Shown here piece by piece: positions 1 to 8,520 of a DNA stretch of 64,000 bases (positions are counted from its first letter, which is position 1; every line of letters starts with the position of its first letter). The position numbers and the translations under genes are program-made. This DNA comes from Brevibacillus humidisoli (GTDB lineage Bacteria > Bacillota > Bacilli > Brevibacillales > Brevibacillaceae): the NCBI RefSeq assembly GCF_020923435.1, contig NZ_CP087263.1, forward strand, positions 558,001 through 622,000, read 5' to 3'. The notes beneath the pieces are model-generated. The model saw only the letters and a program-made list of their open reading frames with translations. It was not told the origin of the DNA and did not search any database.

Positions 1-1
1 G

Positions 2-61
2 GGCTTGGCGTTTGCCTTTGACATTGGCCGCTGGGGCTTCAAGCTGCAGTGGTACGGTTGA
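2..61 (+). CDS. C-terminal end of an unidentified protein (partial)
   Basis: The second reading frame is open from the window edge to TGA at 59-61 and encodes 19 residues ending FDIGRWGFKLQWYG. The gene begins outside the window, so its family cannot be named. The same KLQWYG-stop ending, with similar bases after the stop, recurs at 3069-3113, which supports this as a real gene end rather than a chance open frame. No terminator hairpin follows directly. Confidence 0.4.
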   Translation, partial: GLAFAFDIGRWGFKLQWYG

Positions 62-419
62 TGGAGCCGCAGACTGTATGTACCGAGGAAATTGCCAAGA
101 GTTGTGGACGTCCTAAATCAGATTTGGAAACACAAACGGCCGTCTAGTTTTATGGCAGAAGTGTCGGTAAGTTGCAGAGCCGAAGAATGATCTGCACGAT
201 GAGCCAAGCGTCTTTCTTGAGAACTGACGCTGGCTATTTTTATTTCTGTCAACTTGTCATAATTGATACTTATCGTAATAACAGGAAAAGCATGCCGCAC
301 TTTTGCAGTGTATTCCCTCGTATATGGTAAGATTAAGTAAAGAGAATAGAAATGATAGGTAACATGGCAGTCAGTAAATCAATCGTTGTACGAATCAATC
401 GTGAGATAGGAGTGTCTAC
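62..419. other. Intergenic region upstream of the HlyC/CNNM gene
   Basis: No convincing gene lies here; the one 60-codon minus-strand open frame has no ribosome binding site. Promoter-like elements that could serve the gene at 420 are TTGTCA followed 16 bases later by TAATAA (about 254-281) and TTGCAG (303-308) with TAAGAT (328-333) at 19 bases. Neither is strong, and the start site is unknown. Confidence 0.3.
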
Positions 420-1739
420 ATGCTTGTATTTAATTTATTTCTTGTAGCTTTGCTAATTATCGCCACAGCCTTTTTCGTTGCTGCTGAGTTTGCTATCGTC
501 CGACTCCGATCCAGTAGGGTTGATCAAATGGTGATAGAAGGGAAAAAAAATGCACAGGCTGTCCAGCGGGTAACAAGCAACTTGGATGGTTATCTGTCAG
601 CCTGTCAGTTAGGCATTACTATTACGGCTTTGGGTCTAGGTTGGCTCGGAGAACCCACAGTTGAACGTATTCTGGAACCAGTTTTTGAACATTACGGTCT
701 TCCCGCTGGAATCAGTGCTGTATTATCCTTTGTGATCGCTTTTGCCACCATCACGTTTCTTCATGTGGTTCTAGGTGAGCTTGCACCTAAGACAGTTGCT
801 ATACAGAAAGCTGAATTCGTCAGTTTGCTTACGGCAAAGCCGTTGATTTTTTTCTATAAAGTGATGTACCCCTTTATTTGGAGTTTAAATGGTTCCGCTA
901 ACTGGTTTGTACGCCTCTTTGGTATAAAGCCGGCAAAAGAACATGAAGAAGCACACTCTGAAGAAGAATTGCGCATTATTTTAACGGAGAGTTATAAAAG
1001 CGGCAAAATCAATCAATCGGAGTACAGCTACGTTAACAGGATTTTTACGTTCGATGAAAGACTTGCCCGAGAAATTATGGTTCCCAGAACAGACATGGTA
1101 TGTATCGATCTTCACGATGACAGGAAGCAGGTTATTAAAATGATGAAAACAGAACAGTACACCCGTTTTCCTGTCATGGATGGGGACAAGGATCAGATTA
1201 AAGGGTTCATAAACACGAAACAGTTTTTTATGCAGATAAGTGAAGATCCAGATTTGGACCTCTCGACGTTTATCCAGCCCGTGCTTACGATCTCAGAGGC
1301 GATACCCATAAAAAATCTGCTCCGCAAAATGCAGCAGCAGCATGTCCATATGGCTATACTGGTCGACGAATATGGAGGAACATCGGGGTTGATAACGATC
1401 GAGGATATATTAGAGGAGATCGTTGGCGAGATTAGAGACGAGTTTGATAAAGAGGAACCTCTGGAGATTGAGATGATTGGTGAGGATCACATCATGGTTG
1501 ACGGTAAGGTATCATTGGATACCATAAGCAATATGTTGCATGTAGAACTGGAAAATGAGAACTTCGATACGATAGGAGGATGGCTCTATGCTGTAAATCC
1601 GACATTAAAGAAAAATGTGGCATGGCAGTACGGAACCCTGCATTTTACGATAAGGGAGAAGGATCGCCATCGCATTCGGAAGGTAGAGATTTCAAAGGTG
1701 AAAGAGCCATCCAAAAATGATGGCAAAGAAGAAGAGTAA
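420..1739 (+). CDS. Hemolysin C / CNNM family membrane protein (DUF21 + CBS pair + CorC_HlyC)
   Basis: The 439-residue length and domain order are those of the YhdP/YugS/MpfA family, linked in Bacillus and Staphylococcus to divalent cation (Mg2+) efflux or tolerance. Residues 1-190 form a DUF21 membrane domain beginning with a hydrophobic helix and an AAEFA motif. A CBS pair follows at about 210-340, with MVPRTDM at its start and VDEYGGTSGL and IEDILEEIVGEI near its end. The C-terminal 80 residues form the CorC_HlyC regulatory fold. The ATG at 420 follows ATAGGAGTGTCTAC, a proper SD. It is followed by its own terminator and looks monocistronic. The family call is firm; the transported ion is inferred. 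Confidence 0.93.
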   Translation: MLVFNLFLVALLIIATAFFVAAEFAIVRLRSSRVDQMVIEGKKNAQAVQRVTSNLDGYLSACQLGITITALGLGWLGEPTVERILEPVFEHYGLPAGISAVLSFVIAFATITFLHVVLGELAPKTVAIQKAEFVSLLTAKPLIFFYKVMYPFIWSLNGSANWFVRLFGIKPAKEHEEAHSEEELRIILTESYKSGKINQSEYSYVNRIFTFDERLAREIMVPRTDMVCIDLHDDRKQVIKMMKTEQYTRFPVMDGDKDQIKGFINTKQFFMQISEDPDLDLSTFIQPVLTISEAIPIKNLLRKMQQQHVHMAILVDEYGGTSGLITIEDILEEIVGEIRDEFDKEEPLEIEMIGEDHIMVDGKVSLDTISNMLHVELENENFDTIGGWLYAVNPTLKKNVAWQYGTLHFTIREKDRHRIRKVEISKVKEPSKNDGKEEE

Positions 1740-1764
1740 TATTCATTACATACTTGTTTACTTC

Positions 1765-1800
1765 AGCAGGCTTCGGGGGAAAGAAGCCTGCTTTTCCTTT
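1765..1800 (+). terminator. Intrinsic terminator after the HlyC/CNNM gene
   Basis: AGCAGGCTTC (1765-1774) pairs perfectly with GAAGCCTGCT (1783-1792) over an 8-base loop, followed by a T-rich stretch. It sits 25 bases after the stop codon. Confidence 0.85.
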
Positions 1801-1890
1801 CGGTCAACCCGATAGCAAAACGTTGTAAATCGATCGTATGTGCTCACCCATTGGCAAGCCCCATATTTGATAATAGGCTTGATGCCCCTA

Positions 1891-2511
1891 TCATTTATGA
1901 TTCATAAAATGAGTTACAGAACCAATTACTACGTAGGGTTTCCTCGGTTGTCCGGCAACAAGAAAGAAATGTGTCGCGACGGCGACTGACAAAATGGTAA
2001 TCAGAGAAAATATCGTATTCAGTCTGCCGATAACCTCAATAGACCCCAAAATAATGAACCCATCAATCAGAAAGATGAGCAAAGCAACTGGTATGTTCAG
2101 ACGCGTTGCCAAGAACTGAGCCAACAGATCAGTACCCCCCGTATTCGTTTGAAACGCTAGCATAATGCCAATCCCCGCTCCAATAAAAACTCCGCCTGCC
2201 ACCGCTGAAAACGGAATCGGAAACTCATGCATCCGACGGAGTGGACTTAGCCAGTCAATAAAAAAGGAGGAAAGCAACATTCCGTGAAAGCTATTGTAGA
2301 ATAACCTTCTGTCATACACAAAGACGAGCATATAAATCGGTAAACTGACCAAAATCATCACCAATCCGGGAGGCCAGGAGAAGTAGTATTTCGCTAACAG
2401 ACCGATTCCAATGATTCCGCCATCCATCAACTTGTGGGGCAAGATAAACAGATTGACTCCAGTCCCCACCAAAAGGCAGCCAATTACGATCGCGATACCT
2501 TTTCGCAGCAT
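1891..2511 (-). CDS. YitT family integral membrane protein (short form)
   Basis: The protein has 206 residues and five to six hydrophobic segments. Family marks are the glycine-rich LMDGGIIGIGLL near residue 35 and FQTNTGGTDLLAQ near residue 125. Most YitT relatives have about 280 residues with a C-terminal cytoplasmic DUF2179 domain; this one stops after the membrane part, so it is a short form. The start was set at the ATG at 2511 because GGAGG lies four bases upstream; the open frame reaches 2553 but has no SD there. YitT proteins have no established function. The gene is convergent with the HlyC/CNNM gene. Confidence 0.85.
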   Translation of the reverse strand: MLRKGIAIVIGCLLVGTGVNLFILPHKLMDGGIIGIGLLAKYYFSWPPGLVMILVSLPIYMLVFVYDRRLFYNSFHGMLLSSFFIDWLSPLRRMHEFPIPFSAVAGGVFIGAGIGIMLAFQTNTGGTDLLAQFLATRLNIPVALLIFLIDGFIILGSIEVIGRLNTIFSLITILSVAVATHFFLVAGQPRKPYVVIGSVTHFMNHK

Positions 2512-2565
2512 CTTTCCTCCAGGTATCCGTTTATTTGTACAATCTATACGCATAGGTTGAAATGA

Positions 2566-2694
2566 TTATACTTACCAGGAGATTCGGAGAGCGAACAAGA
2601 CTACGGCGCTGTTCTCTTGACCAATAAATACCACGAATTTGAAGCCGTACCCTATTTGAGTATGATGGAAGGAATTCACTTCTATTATGAACGG
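2566..2694 (+). pseudogene. Possible decayed coding fragment
   Basis: In the frame of position 2581 this stretch reads as plausible protein without a start codon: it contains LPGDSESEQDYGAVLL and later MMEGIHFYYERGKSRIIE. It runs into the hypothetical gene at 2687 in another frame. It may be the body of a gene whose tail survives at 3069-3113 (KLQWYG ending). This rests only on how protein-like the translation looks; no family was recognised. Confidence 0.25.
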
Positions 2695-3070
2695 GGAAAA
2701 TCCAGAATTATCGAAAATGAATCACACAACGCAATGGGTGCTCTTGAGTGCTGCTGTACTCCTTGTGGTCGGTTCTATCTTTAGTTGCGTAGGAATCATT
2801 CGAAATAAAATGATCTCTTATCAAATATGGCTGTCTGTTGGCGTCCTTTCTGCCATTCTGGGGATCGGATTAATCCCGTTGTTTGTCTATAGCAGCCAAA
2901 TTCCCTGGAAGTCCGTCTCTCTCTTCACGCCTGACATTGCCTTTCTCATGCAAAGTCTAGTGGGGATTTTCACTGCTCACAGTCTGATTACCTTTATCTT
3001 GTTGGCAAGTAAACGGAGATTCCGACGTAACCGCCCGCCTATGTCAGTTTTTCCGCCCCCAGTGGAATGA
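2687..3070 (+). CDS. Small hypothetical membrane protein
   Basis: The protein has 127 residues and three hydrophobic segments (about residues 17-36, 45-67 and 85-106), then a basic, proline-rich tail (RRFRRNRPPM). No family was recognised. The ATG at 2687 has GGAAGGA at 13 bases, which is far; ATG at 2702 is an alternative. The hydrophobic pattern supports a real inner-membrane protein, but it sits between two decayed-looking fragments, so it could itself be a remnant. Confidence 0.45.
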   Translation: MNGENPELSKMNHTTQWVLLSAAVLLVVGSIFSCVGIIRNKMISYQIWLSVGVLSAILGIGLIPLFVYSSQIPWKSVSLFTPDIAFLMQSLVGIFTAHSLITFILLASKRRFRRNRPPMSVFPPPVE

Positions 3071-3113
3071 TGAGATTCGGTATTTGGACGTTAAGCTGCA
3101 GTGGTACGGGTGA
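3069..3113 (+). repeat. Imperfect copy of the gene end at 2-61 (KLQWYG-stop)
   Basis: Bases 3093-3113 repeat those of 41-61 with one change (AAGCTGCAGTGGTACGG then TTGA or GTGA), and similarity continues past the stop (GCCGCAGACTGTA against GCGCAGGCTGTA). In frame this reads DEIRYLDVKLQWYG and stop. It appears to be the tail of a duplicated, now broken, gene. Confidence 0.35.
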
Positions 3114-3224
3114 GCGCAGGCTGTAATGGTCTTGGCAGACAGCTTTTTCCTTGCATCCTGTCCCGCTTTTGTTATTATTAAAGCAAGAACTTGTCACTGG
3201 ATTGGAACAATTGCATAAAAAGCA

Positions 3225-3415
3225 AACAGGTCCTCATCTGTACCGAACGGACGGCAGCAGATGAGGTTAAAAGGGAAGTTTGGTGCAAATCCAACGCGGT
3301 CCCGCCACTGTAAAAGAGGAGTCTTCCTTTGCGCAATGATGCATCCACTGTCGCTGCCGGCGATGGGAAGGATAAGGTAGACGATGATCCTTGAGCCAGG
3401 AGACCTGCCTGTTTG
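3225..3415 (+). promoter_or_regulatory. Cobalamin (B12) riboswitch
   Basis: This leader controls the corrin biosynthesis operon by binding adenosylcobalamin. The conserved B12 box is visible as GCCACTG at 3304-3310, preceded by the core stretch TTGGTGCAAATCCAACGCGG. A peripheral stem is formed by CCTCATCTG (3232-3240) and CAGATGAGG (3258-3266). The 3' part ends with CCAGGAGACCTGCCTG near 3397-3412. An intrinsic terminator follows at 3477, so control is probably by premature transcription termination when B12 is plentiful. The exact ends are approximate. Confidence 0.93.
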
Positions 3416-3476
3416 TATGTGTCACTGGTTTCCTTCGGGTCAAAGGAAAGGTGAGGATTGTCACGCATGCTGTCCG

Positions 3477-3512
3477 CGCTTTGGTTCCCATAGGAGCCAA
3501 AGCGTTTTTTGT
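3477..3512 (+). terminator. Riboswitch-controlled terminator
   Basis: CGCTTTGGTTCC (3477-3488) pairs with GGAGCCAAAGCG (3493-3504) as a 12-pair stem with one G-U, a 4-base loop and six T. It lies between the riboswitch and the first gene, as expected of a B12-responsive attenuator. Confidence 0.88.
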
Positions 3513-3640
3513 TTGTTTGCCAATGCATCTGTTGTTTGCATAACGAAACAAGTTGAGAGCATCAGCAAAGCGTCGGCTTTCGCTGTCAACACACAGCGAT
3601 GGAGCCGGTTCTTTTTACTTACTGCAGGAGGAGGAGTCTG

Positions 3641-4189
3641 ATGAGCAGGCCGGATAAGGAGCGGGGACTGGTGTTGGTCTACACCGGCGATGGCAAAGGA
3701 AAAACGACGGCTGCGCTGGGACTGGCGGTACGGGCCGCGGGACGCGGCAAGCGGGTACTGATGATCCAGTTTATTAAATCGCCGGAGCGAACCTACGGGG
3801 AGAAGCTCGTCTTTGATCGACTGGGGATTGAAATCTGCCAGACAGGAGTGGGATTTACCTGGACGAAGACACCTCAGGAGCACCGTGCAGCGTTGGAAAA
3901 AGGCTGGCAGTTGGCCAAGGAAAAGGTGATGGGGGGGCAGTACGACCTGGTCATCCTCGACGAGTTGAACAACGCGCTGGCGATTGAGCGCTTCCCGATC
4001 GATGATGTGCTGCCGCTGGCAGACGTATTGGATCTGATCCGAAATCGCCCAAATGGCATGCACCTAGTGATTACCGGTCGCCAAGCCAAACCGGAGATTG
4101 TCGACATCGCCGATCTCGTCACGGAAATGAACCCGGTTAAGCATTACTACGATGAAGGAGTGCCGGCGGTTAAGGGCATTGAGTTTTAG
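3641..4189 (+). CDS. cobO: Cob(I)yrinic acid a,c-diamide adenosyltransferase
   Basis: It attaches the 5'-deoxyadenosyl group of ATP to the cobalt of reduced corrinoids (CobA/BtuR/CobO type). The 182-residue protein has the P-loop GDGKGKTTAALGLA near residue 15, the usual length, and the family pattern VILDELNNAL followed by VITGR. The start is the ATG at 3641, directly after GGAGGAGGAG; the frame opens earlier at 3599 without an SD. It is the first gene behind the riboswitch. The gap 3513-3640 holds nothing recognisable. Confidence 0.93.
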   Translation: MSRPDKERGLVLVYTGDGKGKTTAALGLAVRAAGRGKRVLMIQFIKSPERTYGEKLVFDRLGIEICQTGVGFTWTKTPQEHRAALEKGWQLAKEKVMGGQYDLVILDELNNALAIERFPIDDVLPLADVLDLIRNRPNGMHLVITGRQAKPEIVDIADLVTEMNPVKHYYDEGVPAVKGIEF

Positions 4190-4216
4190 GGACGGCAACT
4201 AGGAGGAGGAGGAGAG

Positions 4217-4960
4217 ATGGGAGCATTTTTTCAAGCAATCTCTTTTCTGACACGTCTGCCGGTACCTCGCTACCCGATGAAAGAAGCAGATTGGTCCAGG
4301 AGTGCGGTTTTTTACCCGCTGGTTGGAGCGATCATCGGTCTCCTGCTGTGGGGGGGCAACTGGTTTTCCGAGTTGCTTTTAAGCGATCATCTTGCAGCAG
4401 TACTAACCCTCATCTTTTGGATTTACATAACCGGGGGCTTGCACCTGGACGGATGGATGGATCTGGCGGATGGCCTAGGCAGCAGCAGACCACGGGAACA
4501 AGTGCTGACGATTATGAAGGATAGCCGGGTTGGGGCGATGGGTGTTCTGGCCGCTCTTTCCCTGCTGCTGGTAAAAGGCGCAGCCATATACGAGCTGCTG
4601 TCACTCAATCTGCAGACGTGCCTGGTAATCGTCCCTGCAATCGCTCGTACGCATCTGCTAATCGCGATTCGCCACTGGCCTTACTTGACCCAGGATGGGA
4701 TCGGCAGCAGGCTGCGGGAGGGGATTGGTACAGGGCATCTGCTTGTCAGCAGTATAGCGGTGCTGTCGGTTGGCTGGTGGGCAGTGGGCTACCAGAACAT
4801 GCTCGTCTTTTTATTGACGCTGCTCTATCTCTATTGGTTCTCCACCTATATCCACCGACGGTTGGGTGGATACACCGGCGACGCCTACGGAGCCTTGATC
4901 GAGTCGACAGAAGCGGTAGCCCTGCTGCTGCTGGTAGCCGCGGATAAATGGCTGCCCTGA
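4217..4960 (+). CDS. cobS: Adenosylcobinamide-GDP ribazoletransferase (cobalamin synthase)
   Basis: This membrane enzyme joins alpha-ribazole(-phosphate) to adenosylcobinamide-GDP, the last joining step of cobalamin assembly. The 247-residue protein has the CobS N-terminus FLTRLPVPRYP and the metal-binding signature GGLHLDGWMDLADG near residue 75, followed by MKDSRVGAMG. Several hydrophobic helices follow. The SD GGAGGAGGAG stands just before the ATG. Its partner genes cobU and cobT are not in the window. Confidence 0.95.
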   Translation: MGAFFQAISFLTRLPVPRYPMKEADWSRSAVFYPLVGAIIGLLLWGGNWFSELLLSDHLAAVLTLIFWIYITGGLHLDGWMDLADGLGSSRPREQVLTIMKDSRVGAMGVLAALSLLLVKGAAIYELLSLNLQTCLVIVPAIARTHLLIAIRHWPYLTQDGIGSRLREGIGTGHLLVSSIAVLSVGWWAVGYQNMLVFLLTLLYLYWFSTYIHRRLGGYTGDAYGALIESTEAVALLLLVAADKWLP

Positions 4961-5055
4961 TTCCGGCCCAGGGAAAAACGGCATGGTGAAAAACCGCATG
5001 ATCAAAGCCCGGGAATCATCCTATAGATACAAAGGACTGGCGGTGATGACCATAG

Positions 5056-5610
5056 ATGGATTGGATCGTGATGCGGCACGGTGAGACCGATTGGAACCGG
5101 GAGCGGCGGTTACAAGGTGTGCAGGATGTCGGACTGAACGAGACGGGCCAAGAGCAGGTGAGAGAGGCATGTCGCAAGCTGCTTCGGCAGAGCCCTCCGT
5201 TTTCGCGGATCGTCTCCAGTCCGCTGAGGCGGGCCAGACAATCAGCCGGTATCGCACAGGAGATGATAGGGGTGCCGATCGTGATGCTGCCCCAGTTGCA
5301 GGAACGGTCATTTGGACCTCTGGAAGGGAAAACGGCAGATGAACTGCGTCGAGACGAGCAGATCCAAGATGTGGAGGAAATCATGGATGGTTCGTATGGC
5401 ATCGAGGAGATGGCGCAAGTGAGAGAGCGGATTCGGCAGGGACTATTCCACCTGGCGGCCGCCTACCCTGCAGAACGGCTGCTGATCATTACCCACGGCA
5501 GTGTGATCAAATGCATCGGTCAGATGTGCGGACTATCGGTTGGCCTCCTGCCTAATGCCGGTTGGATCAGCATCCCGGCCAGTCGATGGGAGTCTCTGAT
5601 AAAACGATAG
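5056..5610 (+). CDS. cobC: Histidine phosphatase, probable alpha-ribazole phosphatase
   Basis: The 184-residue phosphoglycerate-mutase-like protein has the catalytic RHGETDWN at residues 7-14 and the second histidine in ITHGSVIK near residue 150. In this operon, directly after cobS, the likely role is removal of phosphate from alpha-ribazole-5'-phosphate or adenosylcobalamin-5'-phosphate. The start is fixed: an in-frame TAG touches the ATG at 5056, and GGCGGTGAT, one mismatch from the ideal SD, lies eight bases upstream. The 95-base gap after cobS has no clear gene. The fold is certain; the substrate is inferred from context. Confidence 0.85.
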   Translation: MDWIVMRHGETDWNRERRLQGVQDVGLNETGQEQVREACRKLLRQSPPFSRIVSSPLRRARQSAGIAQEMIGVPIVMLPQLQERSFGPLEGKTADELRRDEQIQDVEEIMDGSYGIEEMAQVRERIRQGLFHLAAAYPAERLLIITHGSVIKCIGQMCGLSVGLLPNAGWISIPASRWESLIKR

Positions 5611-5674
5611 CGAGCAACGTAAGGAACGGGAGCAGAGTCAGGCTAGATAAACAAAAACGGAGAGGAGTGTACAG

Positions 5675-7420
5675 ATGAAAGGAAAACTGTTTGTCATCGG
5701 CTTTGGACCGGGGAGTTTCGAACATATCACGAAACGGGCTCGGGACGCGATACAGGAAAGCGAGATCGTGATCGGCTACACCACCTATGTGGAGCTGATC
5801 AGCGGGCTGTTGACGGATCAAAAAGTGGTCAGCACTGGCATGACGGAAGAAGTGAGTCGGGCGCGGGAAGCGGTGCGCCAGGCGGAGATGGGCAAAAAAG
5901 TAGCTGTCATCTCCAGTGGTGATGCAGGCGTTTATGGGATGGCCGGCTTGATCTACGAGGTATTGGTTGAACAGGGGTGGATCGAAGCCGAGGGAGTGGC
6001 CGTTGAAGTGATTCCCGGCATTTCTGCGATCAACTCCTGCGCTGCTCTGTTAGGCGCACCTGTGATGCACGATGCCTGCACGATCAGCTTGAGTGACCAT
6101 CTGACACCGTGGGAATTGATTGCCAAGCGGATCGATGCGGCTGGGCAGGCTGATTTCGTGATTGCTCTCTACAATCCAAAGAGCGGCCGACGCACGCGGC
6201 AGATCGTGGAAGCACAGCAGATCCTGCTCAAGTACCGCTCCCCCGATACTCCTGTCGGGATCGTCAAAAGCGCTTACCGGGAGCGGGAGCATGTCGTGAT
6301 GACGACGCTGGAAAAGATGCTGGACCACGACATCGGCATGCTGACGACTGTGATCATCGGCAATGAGTCTACGTTTGTCTACGACGGCAAAATGATCACA
6401 CCTCGCGGCTATCAGCGAAAGTATACGCTGACGGCGGACGAACAGCCGCTCAAACCGCATGAGCGGCTGCGCAAGGAGAACGAGCCATGGGCGCTTGGAG
6501 ACCGTTCAGACGACGGCCCTTCGACTGAGGATCGGTCAGGAGAGAACCGCATGATTGACGTCCATTCGACTGAGGAGCATTCGAGTATCTCCCGGACGGT
6601 CCATGATCGTTCGAACGATGAACGCACAAGTGCAGTCGATCTGCACGTCGGATCACGCACTCCTTATGACTGGGCCGCAGAGGCGTTGATGACGCTGCAG
6701 CAGGCACACGGGAGCGCGGTGGCGACCAGCACGGTCGCACCGATTTCCCCATCTACTCCCGCATTTCGGCAGCAGTCGATCTTTGAGTGCGCGGTCAGCC
6801 CAGGTGTGGTGAATAAAAAATGGACACCCCAGCAAATGGTGCTGCTGGCTGAAGTGGCTGGGGACAAGGGCGAGATCGAGTATACGCCTCATCATCAGAT
6901 GATTTTGCGGATTCCGACAGAAGATCCGTCCGCGATCACAGCGCAGCTGCGAGAGGCTGGACTGCTTTTGATGCCGGTAGGTGACGTGGTACAGATCAAG
7001 GCCTGCGATTTTTGTGACGGCGAAAAGAAAGATGCGATTCCGTACGCAGAAGAGCTGAACCGGCTGATGGGCGGGCTACAGGCGCCCAAGGAATTGAAGC
7101 TGGGTGTCAACGGATGCGGGATGGCCTGCTACGGCGCGGTAAAAGAGGATATCGGCATCGTCTATCGCAAGGGTGCGTTTGATTTGTTCCTGGGAGCCAA
7201 GTCTGTCGGCCGCAATGCCCATCCCGGTGTCCCGGTGGCAGAAGGGATTCCCTCAGAGGAGATTGTGCCGCTGTTGGAGCGGATCGTCACCAGGTATCGC
7301 GAGGAGGCGTTTCCCAACGAACGCTTTCACAAGTTCTTCAAGCGCGTCGGCGAGATTGAAGGTTTTGCCTATCGGGACATGACCGCCGTGAAGATCGAAG
7401 ACGCCGTATGCGGCACCTAG
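5675..7420 (+). CDS. cbiH60: Cobalt-factor III C17-methyltransferase fused to a sulfite-reductase-like Fe-S domain (CbiH60 type)
   Basis: Residues 1-250 are a CobJ/CbiH SAM-dependent methyltransferase (FGPGSFEHITKRA at the start, SSGDAGVYGMAG near 79, VIPGISAINSCAA, IALYNPKSGRR) that adds the C17 methyl and contracts the ring. Residues 360-575 resemble the ferredoxin-like half of nitrite/sulfite reductases. Cysteines C444, C447, C481 and C485 (C-x2-C, then C-x3-C) could ligate a 4Fe-4S cluster. Between them lies an Asp/Ser/Arg-rich linker of about 100 residues with repeated STE, DRS and HS words. The same architecture is known from Bacillus megaterium CbiH60. SD GAGAGGAG precedes the ATG. Confidence 0.93.
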   Translation: MKGKLFVIGFGPGSFEHITKRARDAIQESEIVIGYTTYVELISGLLTDQKVVSTGMTEEVSRAREAVRQAEMGKKVAVISSGDAGVYGMAGLIYEVLVEQGWIEAEGVAVEVIPGISAINSCAALLGAPVMHDACTISLSDHLTPWELIAKRIDAAGQADFVIALYNPKSGRRTRQIVEAQQILLKYRSPDTPVGIVKSAYREREHVVMTTLEKMLDHDIGMLTTVIIGNESTFVYDGKMITPRGYQRKYTLTADEQPLKPHERLRKENEPWALGDRSDDGPSTEDRSGENRMIDVHSTEEHSSISRTVHDRSNDERTSAVDLHVGSRTPYDWAAEALMTLQQAHGSAVATSTVAPISPSTPAFRQQSIFECAVSPGVVNKKWTPQQMVLLAEVAGDKGEIEYTPHHQMILRIPTEDPSAITAQLREAGLLLMPVGDVVQIKACDFCDGEKKDAIPYAEELNRLMGGLQAPKELKLGVNGCGMACYGAVKEDIGIVYRKGAFDLFLGAKSVGRNAHPGVPVAEGIPSEEIVPLLERIVTRYREEAFPNERFHKFFKRVGEIEGFAYRDMTAVKIEDAVCGT

Positions 7421-7446
7421 GGAGAAAAAAGGAGGAGGTTGGGAAG

Positions 7447-8487
7447 ATGGAGGCAGTGTTGTTTGTCGGCCATGGCAGCAAGGATGCCGCAGGCAATGAG
7501 GAAGTGAGGCAGTTCGTCGCCTCGCTGGTTGACGAAGTGGAAGCACCGATTGTGGAGACCTGCTTTCTAGAGTTTGAACCGCCAGACGTCTACAGCGGAC
7601 TGGAGGCCTGTCTAAGCAGGGGAGCAACCCGGATCGTGGTGATTCCGATCATCTTGTTTTCCGCTGGCCACGCGAAGATCCACATCCCTGCAGCGCTGGA
7701 TGAGTTTAAGACAAAGCACCCCGATGTGCCCGTTACATATGGACGTCCGGTGGGCATTCACGAGCTGGTGCTGGGAATTCTGGAAGCACGTCTTGATGAA
7801 GTGGAGCAATGCGAGGAGCGGCGCGAACAAGAGCTGGCCGTCCTGCTGGTCGGCAGAGGCAGCAGCGATCCGGACGCCAACAGCGACATCTACAAGATGG
7901 CTCGCCTGTTCTGGGAGCGCAGCAAGGCGAAATGGGTGGAGCCGGCTTTTATGGGGGTTACGTTTCCCAGCTTTGATGAGGGGATGGAACGCTGCCTCAA
8001 GCTGGGGGCACGGCATGTGGTGGTACTGCCGTACTTTCTCTTTACAGGAGTGCTGATCAAGCGGATGGCTGACTACGTGCAGCACTGGCAAACCTCCCGA
8101 CCCGATGTCCGATTTACGTTGGCAGAGTACTTCGGATTTCACCCGCTGCTCAAAGCAGTACTGAAGGATCGGGTGAGAGAGGCACTTGCCGATGAGGTAA
8201 AAATGAACTGCGACACCTGTCAGTACCGTCTCGCGGCAATGGAGCATGTCGGGCACCATCACCACCACCATGATCATGACCATTCACATGACCATGGGCA
8301 TCACCATCATGGTCACGGATATCATCACCATCACAATCATCATCACCACCATCATCACGATCATGAGCACCATCAAACGGATGGCGATCAGCTTACGCAT
8401 CAGCAGACAGACCATGAACGGCACGAAACAGACCAAGACCGGCATGGCGCTCCCCAGACGCGGACTGAGCCGACTGTGCGCAAATAG
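7447..8487 (+). CDS. cbiX: Sirohydrochlorin cobaltochelatase with Fe-S motif and histidine-rich tail
   Basis: It inserts Co2+ into sirohydrochlorin, the committing step of the anaerobic pathway. Two CbiX half-domains are present (LFVGHGSKD at the N-terminus, LLVGRGSSDPDAN near residue 133), so this is the long form. The C-terminal MNCDTCQ motif (C255, C258) matches the Fe-S site of Bacillus CbiX. The last 80 residues hold about 35 histidines mixed with Asp and Gly, probably a metal-storage or delivery tail. The start is the ATG at 7447 behind GGAGGAGGTTGGGAAG; the frame opens at 7408, overlapping cbiH60, without a better SD. Confidence 0.93.
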   Translation: MEAVLFVGHGSKDAAGNEEVRQFVASLVDEVEAPIVETCFLEFEPPDVYSGLEACLSRGATRIVVIPIILFSAGHAKIHIPAALDEFKTKHPDVPVTYGRPVGIHELVLGILEARLDEVEQCEERREQELAVLLVGRGSSDPDANSDIYKMARLFWERSKAKWVEPAFMGVTFPSFDEGMERCLKLGARHVVVLPYFLFTGVLIKRMADYVQHWQTSRPDVRFTLAEYFGFHPLLKAVLKDRVREALADEVKMNCDTCQYRLAAMEHVGHHHHHHDHDHSHDHGHHHHGHGYHHHHNHHHHHHHDHEHHQTDGDQLTHQQTDHERHETDQDRHGAPQTRTEPTVRK

Positions 8488-8520
8488 GACATAGTTGCAG
8501 GAAAAGAGGAGGAAGGACAG

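Noticed and set aside
3178-4122. Several minus-strand and plus-strand frames over the riboswitch and cobO
   Set aside because: They cross conserved riboswitch elements or mirror cobO in GC-rich DNA, and have no SD.
4978-5079. 33-codon frame between cobS and cobC
   Set aside because: No SD, no recognisable sequence, and it overlaps the conserved start of cobC.
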